Notes under the pieces: generated by a model
Seen by the model: the letters and a program-made list of their open reading frames with translations, nothing else
Database searches by the model: none
What the model was told of the DNA's origin: nothing
Shown: positions 46,438 through 58,370 of the stretch, piece by piece
Numbering within the stretch: position 1 is the stretch's first letter
Layout of the letters: every line of letters starts with the position of its first letter
Program-made: the position numbers and the translations under genes
Source: Monodelphis domestica
Lineage: Eukaryota > Chordata > Mammalia > Didelphimorphia > Didelphidae
Direction: 5' to 3'
Assembly (NCBI RefSeq): GCF_027887165.1
Contig: NC_077231.1
Location: 190,154,334-190,218,333 of the forward strand
DNA length: 64,000 nt

Positions 46438-47808
46438 GACAAAAAATGCTAGGAAAATTGGAAAACAGTATGGGAGAGATTAGGTTTAGATCAATATCTC
46501 ACACCCTACACCAAGATAAACTCAGAATGGGTGAATGAACTGAATATAAAGAAGGAAACTAAAAGATTTTAAGACCAAGCAAGATTTAGGAAAAATTACA
46601 AAATGTAGAATAAATCATTTAGAGTACATTAAACACGTTTTGTACAAATAAATCCAATGCAACCCAAATTAGGAGGGAAGCAAATATTTGGGGAAAAATA
46701 TTTATAACAAAGACCTCTGACAAAGTTCTCCTTAATCATATATATAAGGTGCTAAATCAAGCCATTGTACAAAAAAATCAATTGTACAAAAAATCAAGCC
46801 ATTCCCCAATTGATAAATGGGAAAGGGGCATGAGTAGGTAATTTTCAGATAAAGAAATCAAAACTATTAATAAGCACATGAAAAATTGTTCTAAATCTCT
46901 TATAATCAGAGAGATGCAAATCAAAACAACTCTGAGGTATCACCTCACACCTAGCAGATTGGCTAACATGACGGCAAAGGAAAATAATGAACATTGGAGG
47001 GGATGTGGCAAAGTAGGGACATCAATGAATTATTGGCAGAGTTGTGAATTGATCCAACCATTCTGGATGGCAATTTGGAACTAGGCCAAAAGGGCTTTAA
47101 ATGACTGTCTGCCCTTTGATCCAGCCATACCACTGCTGGATTTATACCCCAAAAAGATAATAAAGGAAAATATTTATACCTAAATATTTATAGCCATGCT
47201 CTTTGTGGTAGCAAAAAATTTGAAAAACGAGGGTATGCCCTTCAATTGGGGAATGGCTGAACAAATTGTGGTATATGTTGGTGATGGAATACTATTGTGC
47301 TAAAAGGCATAATGAACTGGAGGAATTCCATGTAAACTGGAATGACCTCCAGAAATTGATGCAAAGCGAAAGGAGCAGAACCAGGAGACCCTATTACTCA
47401 TAGACTGATACACTCTAGTACAATCGAATGTAATGGACTTCTCTACTAGCATCAATGCAATGATCCAAGACAATTCTTAGGGACTTTTGAGAAAGAATGC
47501 TATCCACATCCAGAGAAAGAACTGTGGGACTTGAAACACAGAAGAAAACAACTGCTTGATCACATGGGTCGATGGGGCTATGATTAGATATGTAGATTCT
47601 AAAGGATCACCCTAGTGTAAATATCAATAATATGGAAATAGGACTTGATGTCCTATAGGACACATGTAAAACCCAGTGGAAATGCTCATTGGGTAAGGGA
47701 GATGGGTGGAAGGAGGGGAAGAAAAGAACATGAATCATGTAACCATGGAAAAATTTTCTTAATTAATCAATTAAATAAAATTTAAGAAATAAAAAATACC
47801 CTCTAAGA

Positions 47809-48062
47809 CCCAAGACACAGATAATCTTTTATTCCCCAATTCCAATAATATAAGCACAAGTTTAAGACCATCTTATTCCCTATATACAGTTCACATCCAT
47901 GAGATATAGTCACAGGAACATTGCATGTCATATTTTGCTCTTTTTCAAACAAGCTTTCTCTGGGCCAAACCAGTCTGTAGTCTCTATTACTGGTTCTACT
48001 GGAATTAGAGGAAAAACCTGCAATAAGATATCATGAGGCCTTTTTGTTAATAGTGATCAATC
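47809..48062. other. No recognised feature
   Basis: Unassigned sequence between L1-A and the next SINE. Confidence 0.4.
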
Positions 48063-48265
48063 CTTGGGGACAGGTGGGTGGATCAATGGATTGAGAGCCA
48101 GAGTTAGAGATGGGAGGTCCTAGGTTCAAATCTGGCCTCAGACACTTCCCAGCTGTGTGACCCTGGGCAAGTCACCCCCATTTCCTATCCCTTATCACTC
48201 TTGTGCCTTGGAACCAATACATAATATTGATTCTAAGACAAAAGGTAAGGGTATAAAAAAATTAT
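48063..48265 (+). repeat. tRNA-headed marsupial SINE, well preserved
   Basis: GGGACAGGTGGGTGGATCAA head, TAGGTTCAAATCTGGCCTCA, CAGCTGTGTGACCCTGGGCA, CCTTGGAACCAATACATAAT, then an A-rich end. Among the cleanest copies here, so comparatively young. Confidence 0.92.
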
Positions 48266-48756
48266 GATCAATGCTTGGCCTCTCTCCTTCTCAAACCAAG
48301 TAGCAAAATTCTAGTACAAAAACTCAGGGACCAGGGAGAATATGAAAAATTGGGAAGGGGATAAGGAGGAAGGCAAAGAGTGTAAATTTTAAAAGCTATG
48401 CTACCAAATCTCCCCAAGTGTAAGGCATGACAGAGACTGAGGGACTAAACAGGGAAGTTGTTGCTCTTACATGGCCCTTTAGAGAAGTCATAAAGACTCC
48501 ATTATCTGCCTAGGGGAACAACAAAATGAATTCTGTAATTAAGATACCATAGAACTCTGACCCACTGTTCACCTATAAATCCATCTTTACTCTAGTAGCA
48601 CTAAATATTTTAAAACACAGATGGACATAAGATGAAAAAGTATGTGGACCAAAACTATCCTTTTAACACTGCAAAAAATATCATAAATGCTAGACTCTGG
48701 GGAAGAAGATAGTAATAATCATGATTTAATGTTTTGTTTTTTAAACAAAGTTGGTA
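48266..48756. other. No recognised feature
   Basis: Unassigned intron sequence. Confidence 0.4.
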
Positions 48757-48860
48757 TGAGAAAGCAGTGAGTTGGCTCAATGGATACAGTACTGGGTTTG
48801 GAGTAAGGAAAATCTGAGTTCAAAACCAGCCTTCAGCACTCACTATCTGTGAACATAAAG
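48757..48860 (+). repeat. SINE head, truncated
   Basis: GAGTTGGCTCAATGGATACAG and GAGTTCAAAACCAGCCTTC, ending at CACTATCTGTGAAC. Confidence 0.65.
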
Positions 48861-48984
48861 GGTTCTGCCCTGGAGGGCCAGAGGGTACAGGAATTGGGGG
48901 ATTCATATATAGGTCCCATCCCTCCACTTTGCTCTCAGTCACTAATAGATTTCTTGGAGGGGAGTGGGCAGGGAAGGGAATGAG

Positions 48985-49235
48985 CATTCATATATTGCCT
49001 ACTACATGCCAGGCATTATTGTACGTGCTCTACAAATACTATCTCTTTTGATCCTTATAACAACACTGTCAAGCAGGTACTATTATTATGCACATTTTAC
49101 AGTTGAAGAAACTCAGGCAGACAAAGGTTAAGTAATTTGCCCAAAGTCAGGTGACTAGTAAAGCTCTGAAACTGGATTTGAACTCAGATCTTCCTGACAG
49201 TGATCTGTTCATTGTGCTACTATGTTTGTGCTTGC
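48985..49235 (-). repeat. MIR/THER-like SINE, antisense, near full
   Basis: CCTACTACATGCCAGGCATT, then CACATTTTACAGTTGAAGAAAC, TAAGTAATTTGCCCAAAGTC and GATTTGAACTCAGATCTTCC in inverse order. Confidence 0.75.
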
Positions 49236-50084
49236 TTTCTTGGTGAAGAAGTGCTTTATAAGAATTTTAGGTGATTATTCAACCCAAAATGGAAAGAAAA
49301 GTTCCCAACAATAGAATTTCTCCACCCTGAAGAACCACCAAAGGGTGCATTGAGGTGGGAAAATGGAAACTTCACATGCTCACCCATGTGGCTTGAAATT
49401 ATCAATGATGTTCCTAAACTCCAAACTCCTGTGGTGAGGGAGGGATAAGGATGAATAGAGCTAAATTTCTTAGGCTGCGTGGTCCTAGACTCTAACCTAA
49501 CAAAGGTCAGGTGGTACAAAGCCAGCTTTGTGGGTTACCTCAAGAGTAACTTCAAAGAGCTGAGGAATCAAATCTTCCAAAAGAAAATTAAAATTCCTTA
49601 ACGACTTCTTGAGGAAGTAAATAGATTACAACCCAAATTACAGTGCAGTAACAGATTAACACTACCAGATGGAGGCAGAAACAACAGGTACTTTGTTGTG
49701 CTCTACTATTCCTATGATTTATATCAGTGAAAGACAAATGGGAAGTGATTTGCTTGCCTAATTCTAATGTATATTTGCCTTCTGTGGGAAGTCCAACCCA
49801 AAGGGGAAACTATGAGTCTGGAAGGTTCTGTTGAAGGCTCTGTGGAAGAACTGAGATTCACTACAACATTGGACTGCTGACCATTTTAAATTCTGTTTCC
49901 TTCCAAGAAAAGGCTATGAGCTATTGTAATTACTATCTGAGTTCTCTACATCCATTCATGGACCTTTGAGTGTTTAGTATGATCTTAGTTTTCTGAGTAG
50001 TGAAATAAAGGCTGACTTCTATCCCATTCTCAAAAATAATGCTGAAAGGGTTCAATGTCAATGAACTCTTTTCTCTACAAAGAG
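49236..50084. other. No recognised feature
   Basis: 850 bases without a nameable repeat. The minus-strand ORF at 49256-49519 is not recognisable. Confidence 0.45.
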
Positions 50085-50230
50085 AGGCAGTGCTGGAGAA
50101 TGGAAGGAATATTAGAATCTGAAGACGTGTTGGTGTTTATTAGGTGTGAGCTGGGGGAAATCATTTAGCCATTTGTAGCTCATTTCTTGTCTATAAAATA
50201 AAAATAGTAACACATACACTTTCTTTCAGA
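50085..50230 (+). repeat. MIR-like SINE
   Basis: GAGGCAGTGCTGGAGAATGG, GTGTGAGCTGGGGGAAATCA and TTGTCTATAAAATAAAAATAG. Confidence 0.55.
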
Positions 50231-50549
50231 AGGTAGGATACCAAACATTTTTAATAAATATCACAGATGTTATTAATAAACTGAACCAATGCATTTTGAG
50301 AAAACATAACTATTGATCAATATGCCTCTTTTCCATCCCTACAAGATCTTTATGAAAACTATCTAGCTATGTTTCAAGAGCATTTTTGATGAAAATATTA
50401 GAAGTAAACTGATGGGCTGATAATTCTATAAAAGACTACAGCCAGAATGTTCTGTAATAGACTTCTTTAAAGAACTGATCAAAAAGCACAGAGTAAAAAA
50501 TCCCACTATAATTAATGGGTTTTTTTTAAACATAAAAAGGCATGTAGAG

Positions 50550-50750
50550 GCAACTAGGTAGCTCAGTGAAGAGATAGCCGGACTTGGGGAAAGGAGATCC
50601 TGACTTCAAATCCACCCTCAGACATTTCTTAGTTGGCTGACCCTGGGTAAGTCACTTAACTTCAATTGCCTAGCCTTTACCACTTTTCTGCATTGGAACC
50701 AATACTCAGCATTGATTTTAAGACAGAAAGTATGGGCTTATTTTTTTTGA
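50550..50750 (+). repeat. tRNA-headed marsupial SINE
   Basis: GGCAACTAGGTAGCTCAGTG head, TGACTTCAAATCCACCCTC, TGACCCTGGGTAAGTCACTT and GGAACCAATACTCAGCATTG. Confidence 0.88.
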
Positions 50751-50988
50751 AAAGCCATTTGATTCAGTAGGGCAAATTTTCACCTTAAAGACTCTCCTCT
50801 AACAAGATTTCTCCCATCCATATTTTAACTAACAAAATGCTTTGAAAGATATAACATTTTTATTCAATAACCTTCTGATTAATATCAAGCAAGGCATAAA
50901 ACAGGGAGTGCTATGCTTTCCAACAGGGTCCAAAGAGAAAAGTGTGATCATTGCAGAATCTCCTGACAAAGCAGTTTGTCCCAACTAT

Positions 50989-52169
50989 TGTGATAATTAA
51001 AATATTTAAAGTGGTTACTGCCATAAACTGTGGCAGTTAAAAGAGTTAATGCCATAAACTGTAGTGAGTAAAATAGTGGAAGATACAAAATTATGATAGA
51101 TATAAGAGTGGGTGAGTAAATTTGACTGCAGAAAATATGTTTCACTACAGCATCTTGGTTTTAAATTAAATATAAGGTGGTCGCCAGGGAATACATTCCC
51201 AATTATGAATATGCCCAAGTCAACTGGGTTTTATAGAGAATTTAATTAATAATACAATGAGTAATCAAAGAAAGAGAGAGAGAAAAAAAAGTATAAGTAT
51301 GAAGGGCCTTAAGCCAACATGGCCTAGACCTGAGTCTTAAGAGAGAGAGAATCAGTCAGTCTTTTATCACTCACCATAAGATTTTTTGTCCAAGTAAGGG
51401 ATTCAGAGGGACAGAGTCTCCCCAGAGGGAGTTCCAGCCAGAGTCAGCCTCCCTTGAGAGACCTCCTTAGAGAATTCCTCCAAGAGCTCCTCTCAAGTGA
51501 TCTCCAAAAGAATCTCCTTCTAAAAGCCTCCAAAACCTCTCCTGAAGAGATCTCTAAAAGGATCCCTCATCAGAGATTCTGCTTTTTCTTATATAGGGGG
51601 TTTTCTCCTATGTCACCTCCCCTAAGTTCTTCCATCTACCAATCACTGTAGACGTTTTCCAAAGGACAACCCATTCTAAAAACACTGCTGGGTTGACTAA
51701 TCCCTTTAGGAGAAAACCTCTGAGTAAATCTGAACCAGAGAAAACACAGCTGAGTCGACTAATTCCCTCAGTAAGTTTGAACCAGAGAAAACACAGCTGA
51801 GTCAACTAATCCCCTCAAGAGAAAACCTCTGAATAAGTTTTCACTTCTTTGCTCCTGGCAAGTTTACAAGTTGCCCGACTTTTATAGGTACCTAGCATCC
51901 CTTTGTATCAATTCTAAAAACAGGCATGGCTCAAAGAACTCCCTGCCTCATCATAAGCATGGGTCCAAGTACTTTCATTGTTTAGCAAGGACTTTTCTCC
52001 CTTAAAGCAGTCTTAAGAAGGGGTGGAGTAGAGGTCCTCCCATTTCTGATCTTGGCGAGTTCTCACAGTCAAAATGGGGAATGTTCCCCATAGGGAATTG
52101 TTCCAATTGAGAATTCCCCGATGGGGAAATTTTTAACATTCACAAGTCTGAAAAATTTCAAGATTTACA
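50989..52169 (-). mobile_element. Solo LTR, endogenous retrovirus, family A (copy 3)
   Basis: Antisense LTR, TGTGATAATT...AGATTTACA, with a 4-bp duplication CTAT (50985-50988, 52170-52173). It shares GTCACCTCCCCTAAGTTC (51615), CAATCACTGTAGACG and the 5' block CTTGTGAATGTTAAAA (reverse complement of 52130-52145) with the other family-A copies. A TATATAAG-type box lies on the minus strand near 51590. At 1181 bases it is the longest copy. No internal region adjoins it. Confidence 0.85.
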
Positions 52170-53336
52170 CTATTCAACATAAGAAAAATTAACTGATAGA
52201 AGAATGTTTGTCATCTTAGCTGTCATATACTGTTGTATTGATAATCAGAGAGGCGGTGGCACAGTGCCTGGGACAAAAAGTGATTATAAATGCTTACTGA
52301 GTGGTCAATCGATACTTATATCTTGAACACAAACTAGTGATGAAGATTAAACTGGGTTTATAATTGATTAAGTGAAAGACAAAATATAGGACTATAGTTG
52401 AAGATACAACTCAGCTTTTAGTGACACCATGATTCCCACTGATAGATACAAGTTCCATATTTTAACACACACTTTCTTCCAGTGATGCTATATGACCAGA
52501 AATCATGTGATGATTTAAGAATTGGCTTGAGAGGAAGTGGAGTCAAGATGGCAGCCTAGAAGGAGCAGAAGTTCAGATCTCTGAATACCCTTCCTTACCG
52601 ATCACAAACTGAATGCTCCTAGGGGACTGAAAATCAAACCTAACAACAAGACAGAGCCAAGGAACCCTCCTACTGGACTCAATTCAAAAGGTACACCCCC
52701 CAAAAGCCAGAATCTGAGGACACTCTGGTTTAAGGGGAAGGCAGAAGGAAGGTCCCAGGACAGCTCCCCCCACCCCCGCCCACCTAGAGTGCTGAGACTC
52801 CAGTGGCAGCTGAAACTTCTAGGTGGACAAATGTGCTGCTCTGGAGGGTGAACCTTGTGGGCAGGGCTGTGCCAAGCTCAGAGCATCGAACACAGATGGC
52901 AGGGAAGGAGCTATAGAGGAAATATAGAGCTGGCAGCCTGCCCAGAGCTTTGGAGATCCTCCATATTTGCTCCAGCCTTACAGGAGGTGTTGGCCTCAGA
53001 GCGTACCTAGCCCAACCAAGGTGAACTTAATCCCATCAAAAGTCTTCAGAACTCATGGAAATCCAGGCTCCACACCCCTCCATCATTGACTGCTGGACTT
53101 TAATCCAATCAAAAGCCTCCAGAGGACAGGAAAGCTCAAACCTCCAACAACCTTCCCCCAGAGATTGCACCAAGAGATCTTCTGTCAAAGCTCCAGGAGG
53201 GGAGACTGACAGAAGCCTGAAAAACCAAAAAAATGAGAGGATCAAGAGCACAGACAGATACAGGGAGCAAAGAAGGGGTGGTTATGAACAAACAACAGAA
53301 AAATAGAAAGAAATTACAATAGATAGCTACTATAAA

Positions 53337-54311
53337 GTGAATGGAACTGAGCGGGAGGGATCAGCAAATGATAAATCAGAAATCCCAGTGAATTGGATAC
53401 AGGCTTTGGAAGAACTTAAAATGCAATTCAAAACACAATTAAGAGAGGCTGAAGACAACTTTAATAGCAAGGTAAGTCATCTGGAAACAGAAAATAGTGT
53501 CTTGAAAGCCAAAATTAATCAGCTGGAAAATGAGGCAAAGGAGATGAAATATGAGGTAAAGAGGATGAAAGATGACTTTCATAGAAAATCAGACCAGAAA
53601 GAGAAGGATGATCAAAAAGCCAGGGATGAAATCCAGTTTTTAAGAACCAGAATACAACTAGAATTAAGCAACCTCACAAGGCAGCAGGACACTAAAATAC
53701 AAAACCAAAAGAATGAAAAACTTGAGGAAAATATGAAGCATCGCATTCACAAAATAGAGGATTTAGAAAATCATTCAAGGAGAGACAATTTAAGAATTAT
53801 TGGTCTACAAGAAGACCATGACAAAAGAAAAAGTCTGGACATCATACTACAGGAAATTATGAAAGAAAACTGCCCCAATATCCTAGAACAAGAGGGAAAA
53901 GTGGAGATTGAAAGAATCCACAGATCACCTCCTGTACTTAATTCCCAACTGAAAACACCCAGGAATGTTATAGCCAAACTCAAGAACTATCAGACTAAAG
54001 AAAAGATATTACAAGCAGCAAAGAAGAAGTCATTCAGATACCACGGAACCACAGTGAGGATAACATAGGATCTGGCTTCATCCACACTGAAAAACCAAAA
54101 GGCATGGAATATGATATTCTGGAAAGCAAGGGAATTAGGTCTACAACAAAGAATCAACTACCCAGCAAAACTGACTATATTCTTTCAGGGGAAAGTATGG
54201 TCATTCAACAAAATAGAACAATTCCAAGAATTTGCAAAGAAAATACCAGACCTGAACAGAAAATCTGATGTCCAAGCACAGAACTCAAGAGAATCATCAA
54301 AAGGTAATTAA
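53337..54311 (+). pseudogene. L1-B ORF1 (RNA-binding chaperone), one in-frame stop
   Basis: 243 open codons (53337-54068) followed, in the same frame after a single TAG at 54066-54068, by the remaining C-terminal domain to a stop at 54309-54311. The whole would be 324 residues plus the one changed codon position, a normal L1 ORF1p length. Residues 20-135 are heptad-rich coiled coil (LEELKMQF, LETENSVLKAKINQLENE). Residues 142-195 are the RRM region (ENHSRRDNLRIIGL; VEIERIHRSP). Residues 206 onward are the C-terminal domain (KTPRNVIAKLKNYQ, KEKILQAAKKK). In active L1s this protein trimerises and binds L1 RNA. It is the least damaged transposon ORF in the window. Confidence 0.9.
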
Positions 54312-54543
54312 AAAAAAAAGGAATAAAGAAAAACAAAAAAAAACAAAAAAATTTAAGAGACTCAATAAGTAAAAATGATATGTATCTCTATAAGAAAAGA
54401 AGTCATTGGTAACTCTTAAAAACTGTTGTTATCACCTGGGCAGCTAGAAGAATTACACTTAGAGGGAACAGTGACAAACTGTATCTGATGAAAGGACAAG
54501 ATATAAATAGGTATATAGATATATGCATGCATAAATACATATA

Positions 54544-54586
54544 CGTGTGTGTGTGTGTATATATATATATACACACACACACACAA
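54544..54586. repeat. Palindromic dinucleotide tract (GT)n(AT)n(AC)n
   Basis: About seven GT units, six to seven AT units and seven AC units in direct succession, so the two outer arms are reverse complements of each other. It lies in the spacer between ORF1 and ORF2 of L1-B. Confidence 0.95.
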
Positions 54587-57063
54587 CAAGAGCTAAAAAA
54601 GAGAGGTTAATACTAAAAGAAATGAGAAAAAAACAAATGAGGGCAAATTCAAATGTCACAATGAAGCTCATGGAGGGAGGGGGTAGAACATCAATACACT
54701 GGAAGGGTAAAGAGATTGGAGATAGGAAATACTCAACTCTTATGTGCTTTGAAATTGACCCAAAGAGGGAAGAACAATCTAATCCATTGGGTCAGAGAGT
54801 ATATTTGCACCCTATAGGGGAGTAGAAGGGTAATAAACAGACTAGTGGGGAGGGAAGCAGTACAAGGGAGGGAAAGGGTGGTGGGGGTAATTTTAGAAAG
54901 ACTACAGGGAAAATAAGGGGGGAATAAGAAGGGAGGGAGGTAGAAAGGGAAATAAAATAAGGATGGGAACTAGGGGTACTGATTAAAACAAACATTGGTG
55001 TAGAAGGAAATAGTGAAAGAAGAAAAGGCAGGATCAGGAGTAAAAATCAAAATGTTGGGAAATACACAGCTAGTAATCATAACTCTGAATGTGAATGGAA
55101 TGAACTCACCCATAAAATGCAAGCGAATAGCATAGTGCATTAGAATCCAAACCCTACCATATGCTGTCTACAAAAAACACACATGAGAAAGATAGATACA
55201 CATAGGGTAAAAGAGGATGGAGCCAAATCTATTGGGCATCAACTGATAAAAAGAAGGCAGGAGTTGCAATCATGATATCTGACAAAGCCAAAGTAAAAAT
55301 ATATCTAGTTAAAAGAGATACTAAAGGTAATTACATCTTTATAAAAGGCAGTATAGACAATGATGAAATATCTGTACTCAACATGTATGCATCAAATGGC
55401 ATAGCATCCAAATTTCTAAAGGAGAAACTAGTGGAGCTGAAGGATGAAATAGATAGAAAAACTATACTAGTGGGAGACCCAAACCTTCCTCCATCTGAAC
55501 TAGATAAATCAAACCAAAAATAAATAAGAAAGAGGTAAGAGAAGTGAATGAAATCTTAGAAAAATTAGAGTTAGTAGACATGTGGAGAAAAATAAATAGG
55601 GACAAAAAGGAATAGACCTTCTTTTCAGCAGCACATGGTACATTCACAAAAATTGACCATGTATTAGGGCATAAAAACATTGCAAACAAGTGTAAAAGAG
55701 CAGAAATAATAAATGCAACCTTCTCAGATCACAATGCAATGAAAATAATAATTTGTAAGGGTACATGGAAAGGTAAATCAAAAATTACAAAATAAAAAAT
55801 ACACAGGAACTATATGAACACAACTACAAAATACTCTCCATACAATTAAAACTAGATATAAATGATTGGAAAAACATTAATTGCTCATGGATGGGATGAA
55901 CTAACATAATAAAAATGACAATCCTACCCAAATTAATTTACTTATTTAGTGCCATACCCATTGAACTACCAAAAAACTTTTTTACTGAATTAGAAAAAAA
56001 ATAACAAAGTTCATTTGGCAGAACAAAAGATCAAGGATATCCAGGGAAATCATGAAAAAAAAATTGCAAAGGAAGGAGGACTTGCAATCCCAGATCTCAA
56101 ACTATACTATAAAGCAGTGGTCATCAAAACAATTTGGTACTGGCTAAGAGACAGAAAGGAGGATGAGTAGAATAGACTTGGGGTAAATGACCTCAGCAAG
56201 ACAGTCTATGATAAACCCAAAGATCCCAGTTCTGGGGACCAAAACCCACTTTTTGATAAAAACTGCTAGGAAAATTGGAAGACAGTATGGGAGAGATTAG
56301 GTTTGGATCAACATCTCACACTCTACACCAAGATAATCTCAGAATGGGTGAACGACCTGAATATAAAGGAAACTATAGGCAAATTAGGCAAACAGAATAA
56401 TATACTTGTCAGATCTTTGGAAAGGAAAGACTTTAAAACCAAGCAAAAGCTTGAAAAAAAAAACACAAAATGTAAAATCAGTAATTTTGATTATATCAAA
56501 TTAAAAAGTTTTTGTACAAACAAAACTAATACATCCAAAATTAGAAGAGAAGCAACAAATTGGGAAACAATCTCCATTATAAAAACCTCTGACAAAGGTC
56601 TAATTACTCAAATTTATAAAGAGCTAAACCAGTTGTACAAAAAATCAAGCCATTCTCCAATTGAAAAATGGGCAAGAGACATGAATAGGCAATTTTCAGT
56701 TAAAGAAATCAAAACTATTAATAAGCATATAAAAAAGTGTTCTAAATCTCTTCTCATCAGAGAAATGCAAATAAATCAAAATAACTCCGAGGTATCACCT
56801 CACATCTAGCAGATTGGCTAACATGACAGCAAAGGAAAGTAATGAATACTGGAGAGGATGTGGCAAAGTTGGGACATTAATTCATTGCTGGTGGAGTTGT
56901 GAATTGATCCAACCATTCTGGAGGGCAATTTGGAACTATGCCCAAGGGGCGATAAAAGACTGTCTGCCCTTTGATCCAGCCATAGCACTGCTGGATTTTG
57001 TACCCCAAAGAAATAATAAGGAATAAGGCATGTACAAAAATATTCATAGATGAGCTCTTTGTG

Positions 57064-57274
57064 GTCCCCTCCATACCTAGAAAAGAGGTTTATAGGAAAA
57101 GAAGAGGAGATTTAGACACTGAACCACTGAAAATGTGATCTATTGCTTTCCTCACAGGATTGATTTTTTAAAAAAACTGGGCAGTAATGGCATTAAGTGC
57201 TTTTTTTGCTTATTCATTCAATAGACATCTTTTTTTTGCCCCCTTATAATAATTCCATATGAGATAGATAGTCC
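57064..57274. other. No recognised feature
   Basis: Flank of the broken L1 end. Confidence 0.4.
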
Positions 57275-57405
57275 TGGCATTAAGCCCATCTGACAGATAA
57301 GGAAACTGAGGCACAGAAAAATTAAAGTGCTCCATGGTAAGCAATAGAACTAGAATCTGATTGAAAAACCTCTCACTCCATGTTAGGGTTCTTTGCACTA
57401 TACCA
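57275..57405 (-). repeat. MIR SINE, antisense
   Basis: ACAGATAAGGAAACTGAGGC at 57292 and CAGAAAAATTAAAGTGCTCC are the inverse MIR core. Confidence 0.7.
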
Positions 57406-58109
57406 GAACACTAGCCAAAAATTATATCCATGTTCTTGCCAAGGTGAATAAAGAAACAAAGACCTATCTAAATTATATTACAAATAGACCACAGTAAAAT
57501 GAAATTAACCCATACTCACTGCATGATATAAAACAAAAGACTTGATTGTCTTTCAAAGATGAATTTTAATTGCACATAAGAAGTAGTTCCATTCATCTTA
57601 TTTTAAGTTTAGCTTACAGCATGGTAAATACTTTTGCTAAACGTCATACTAAACTTACTTTCACTAAAATTTTTTTCTTCCTTGTGAAAAAAGAAAAGTA
57701 TAATCACTGAGTAGCACATTTTGTAACTATATTTGTTACTTGAAAAAAAAAAGATGTTTCATTTAAAAAAAGTTGCTAAACACTGTTTTGTTCTTCTGTT
57801 TTTAATCTTAAATGTTAATGATATTGGGCTTGGTTTCAAAAGGAACAACAAAACATTCCAGTTTGTTTTTTTACAAGGTTTTATTAATTTCCATTAATTT
57901 CACCAAAGTTTTTTCTAATGATTTGCCATGGAATGGCCATGACTTTCATTTGTCAAAGACTGTGAAAGTAGAATATTAAACTCTGATAGATCACATTAAG
58001 CTGGATAAATTTTAAATAAAGTCCTAGGGATGGACTTGCTGTCTATTGTCCAAAGACTAGTCTAGATGTTTGAGAGGTTCTTCACTGACAGCTGCCAAAT
58101 TGTAGCAGT
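57406..58109. other. No recognised feature
   Basis: AT-rich intron sequence with no repeat I can name. Confidence 0.45.
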
Positions 58110-58370
58110 TCTGTCTCTATATCTCTTAAACCCATCCATCTCCTTCACTTCACTCACAGGGTTTAAGTTACTTTAGAAGTTTCTTAATTATCTGCCTCCT
58201 CTCTCCCTTCTGTAAAGCATTCTCCACTTAACTGCCAAACAATTTTCCTAAAACACAGGTTCAAACCATATCATTTCAGGCTTGTTAGGATCAAATACAA
58301 GCATTTTTAATTTTTTCATTTAAAGTCCTTCACACCCTGGCTGCAAATTGCCTTTATAGACACAAAAAGG
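58110..58370 (+). mobile_element. L2 LINE fragment
   Basis: TAAAACACAGGTTCAAACCATATC (58251), AGGATCAAATACAAGC and TTTAAAGTCCTTCACACCCTGG are L2 sense phrases. Confidence 0.65.

Larger units (their letters stand above)
41364..47799 (+). mobile_element. Full-length L1, decayed, with nested LTR insertions (L1-A)
   Basis: The element is bounded by the target-site repeat CCTCTAAGA at 41355-41363 and 47800-47808 (flanking bases extend the match imperfectly), so both ends are original. Order: 5' UTR to about 41940; ORF1 remnant 41960-42802 resuming at 43743 after an LTR; ORF2 from about 43825; RT region 45050-45790 ([14 protein letters not shown]-like text at 45090-45131; RCPLSPQLFNMVLEILA at 45652-45702); C-terminal domain to about 47430; 3' UTR ending ACATGTAAAACCCAGTGGAA then poly(A)-type AATAAAATTTAAG. 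The usual FADD catalytic motif reads FVND (45754-45765). Stops and shifts are frequent. Compared with L1-B it lacks the ORF1 end, the spacer and the ORF2 start (the part of L1-B from about 54225 to 55176). Confidence 0.9.
52530..57063 (+). mobile_element. L1, younger, internally deleted and missing its 3' end (L1-B)
   Basis: It starts with the L1 5' end (GAGGAAGTGGAGTCAAGATGG at about 52531). Order: 5' UTR to 53336, ORF1 53337-54311, a spacer of about 700 bases, ORF2 endonuclease region about 55050-55745 ending in the SDHNAM text (55722-55742). The sequence then jumps at about 55798 to ORF2 sequence equivalent to L1-A 45985. About 1.6 kb, including the whole RT core, is absent. The C-terminal zinc-knuckle-like text (WRGCGKVGTLIHCWWSC) is at 56851-56904. 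The element stops at about 57063 inside ORF2, without 3' UTR or poly(A). Confidence 0.88.
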
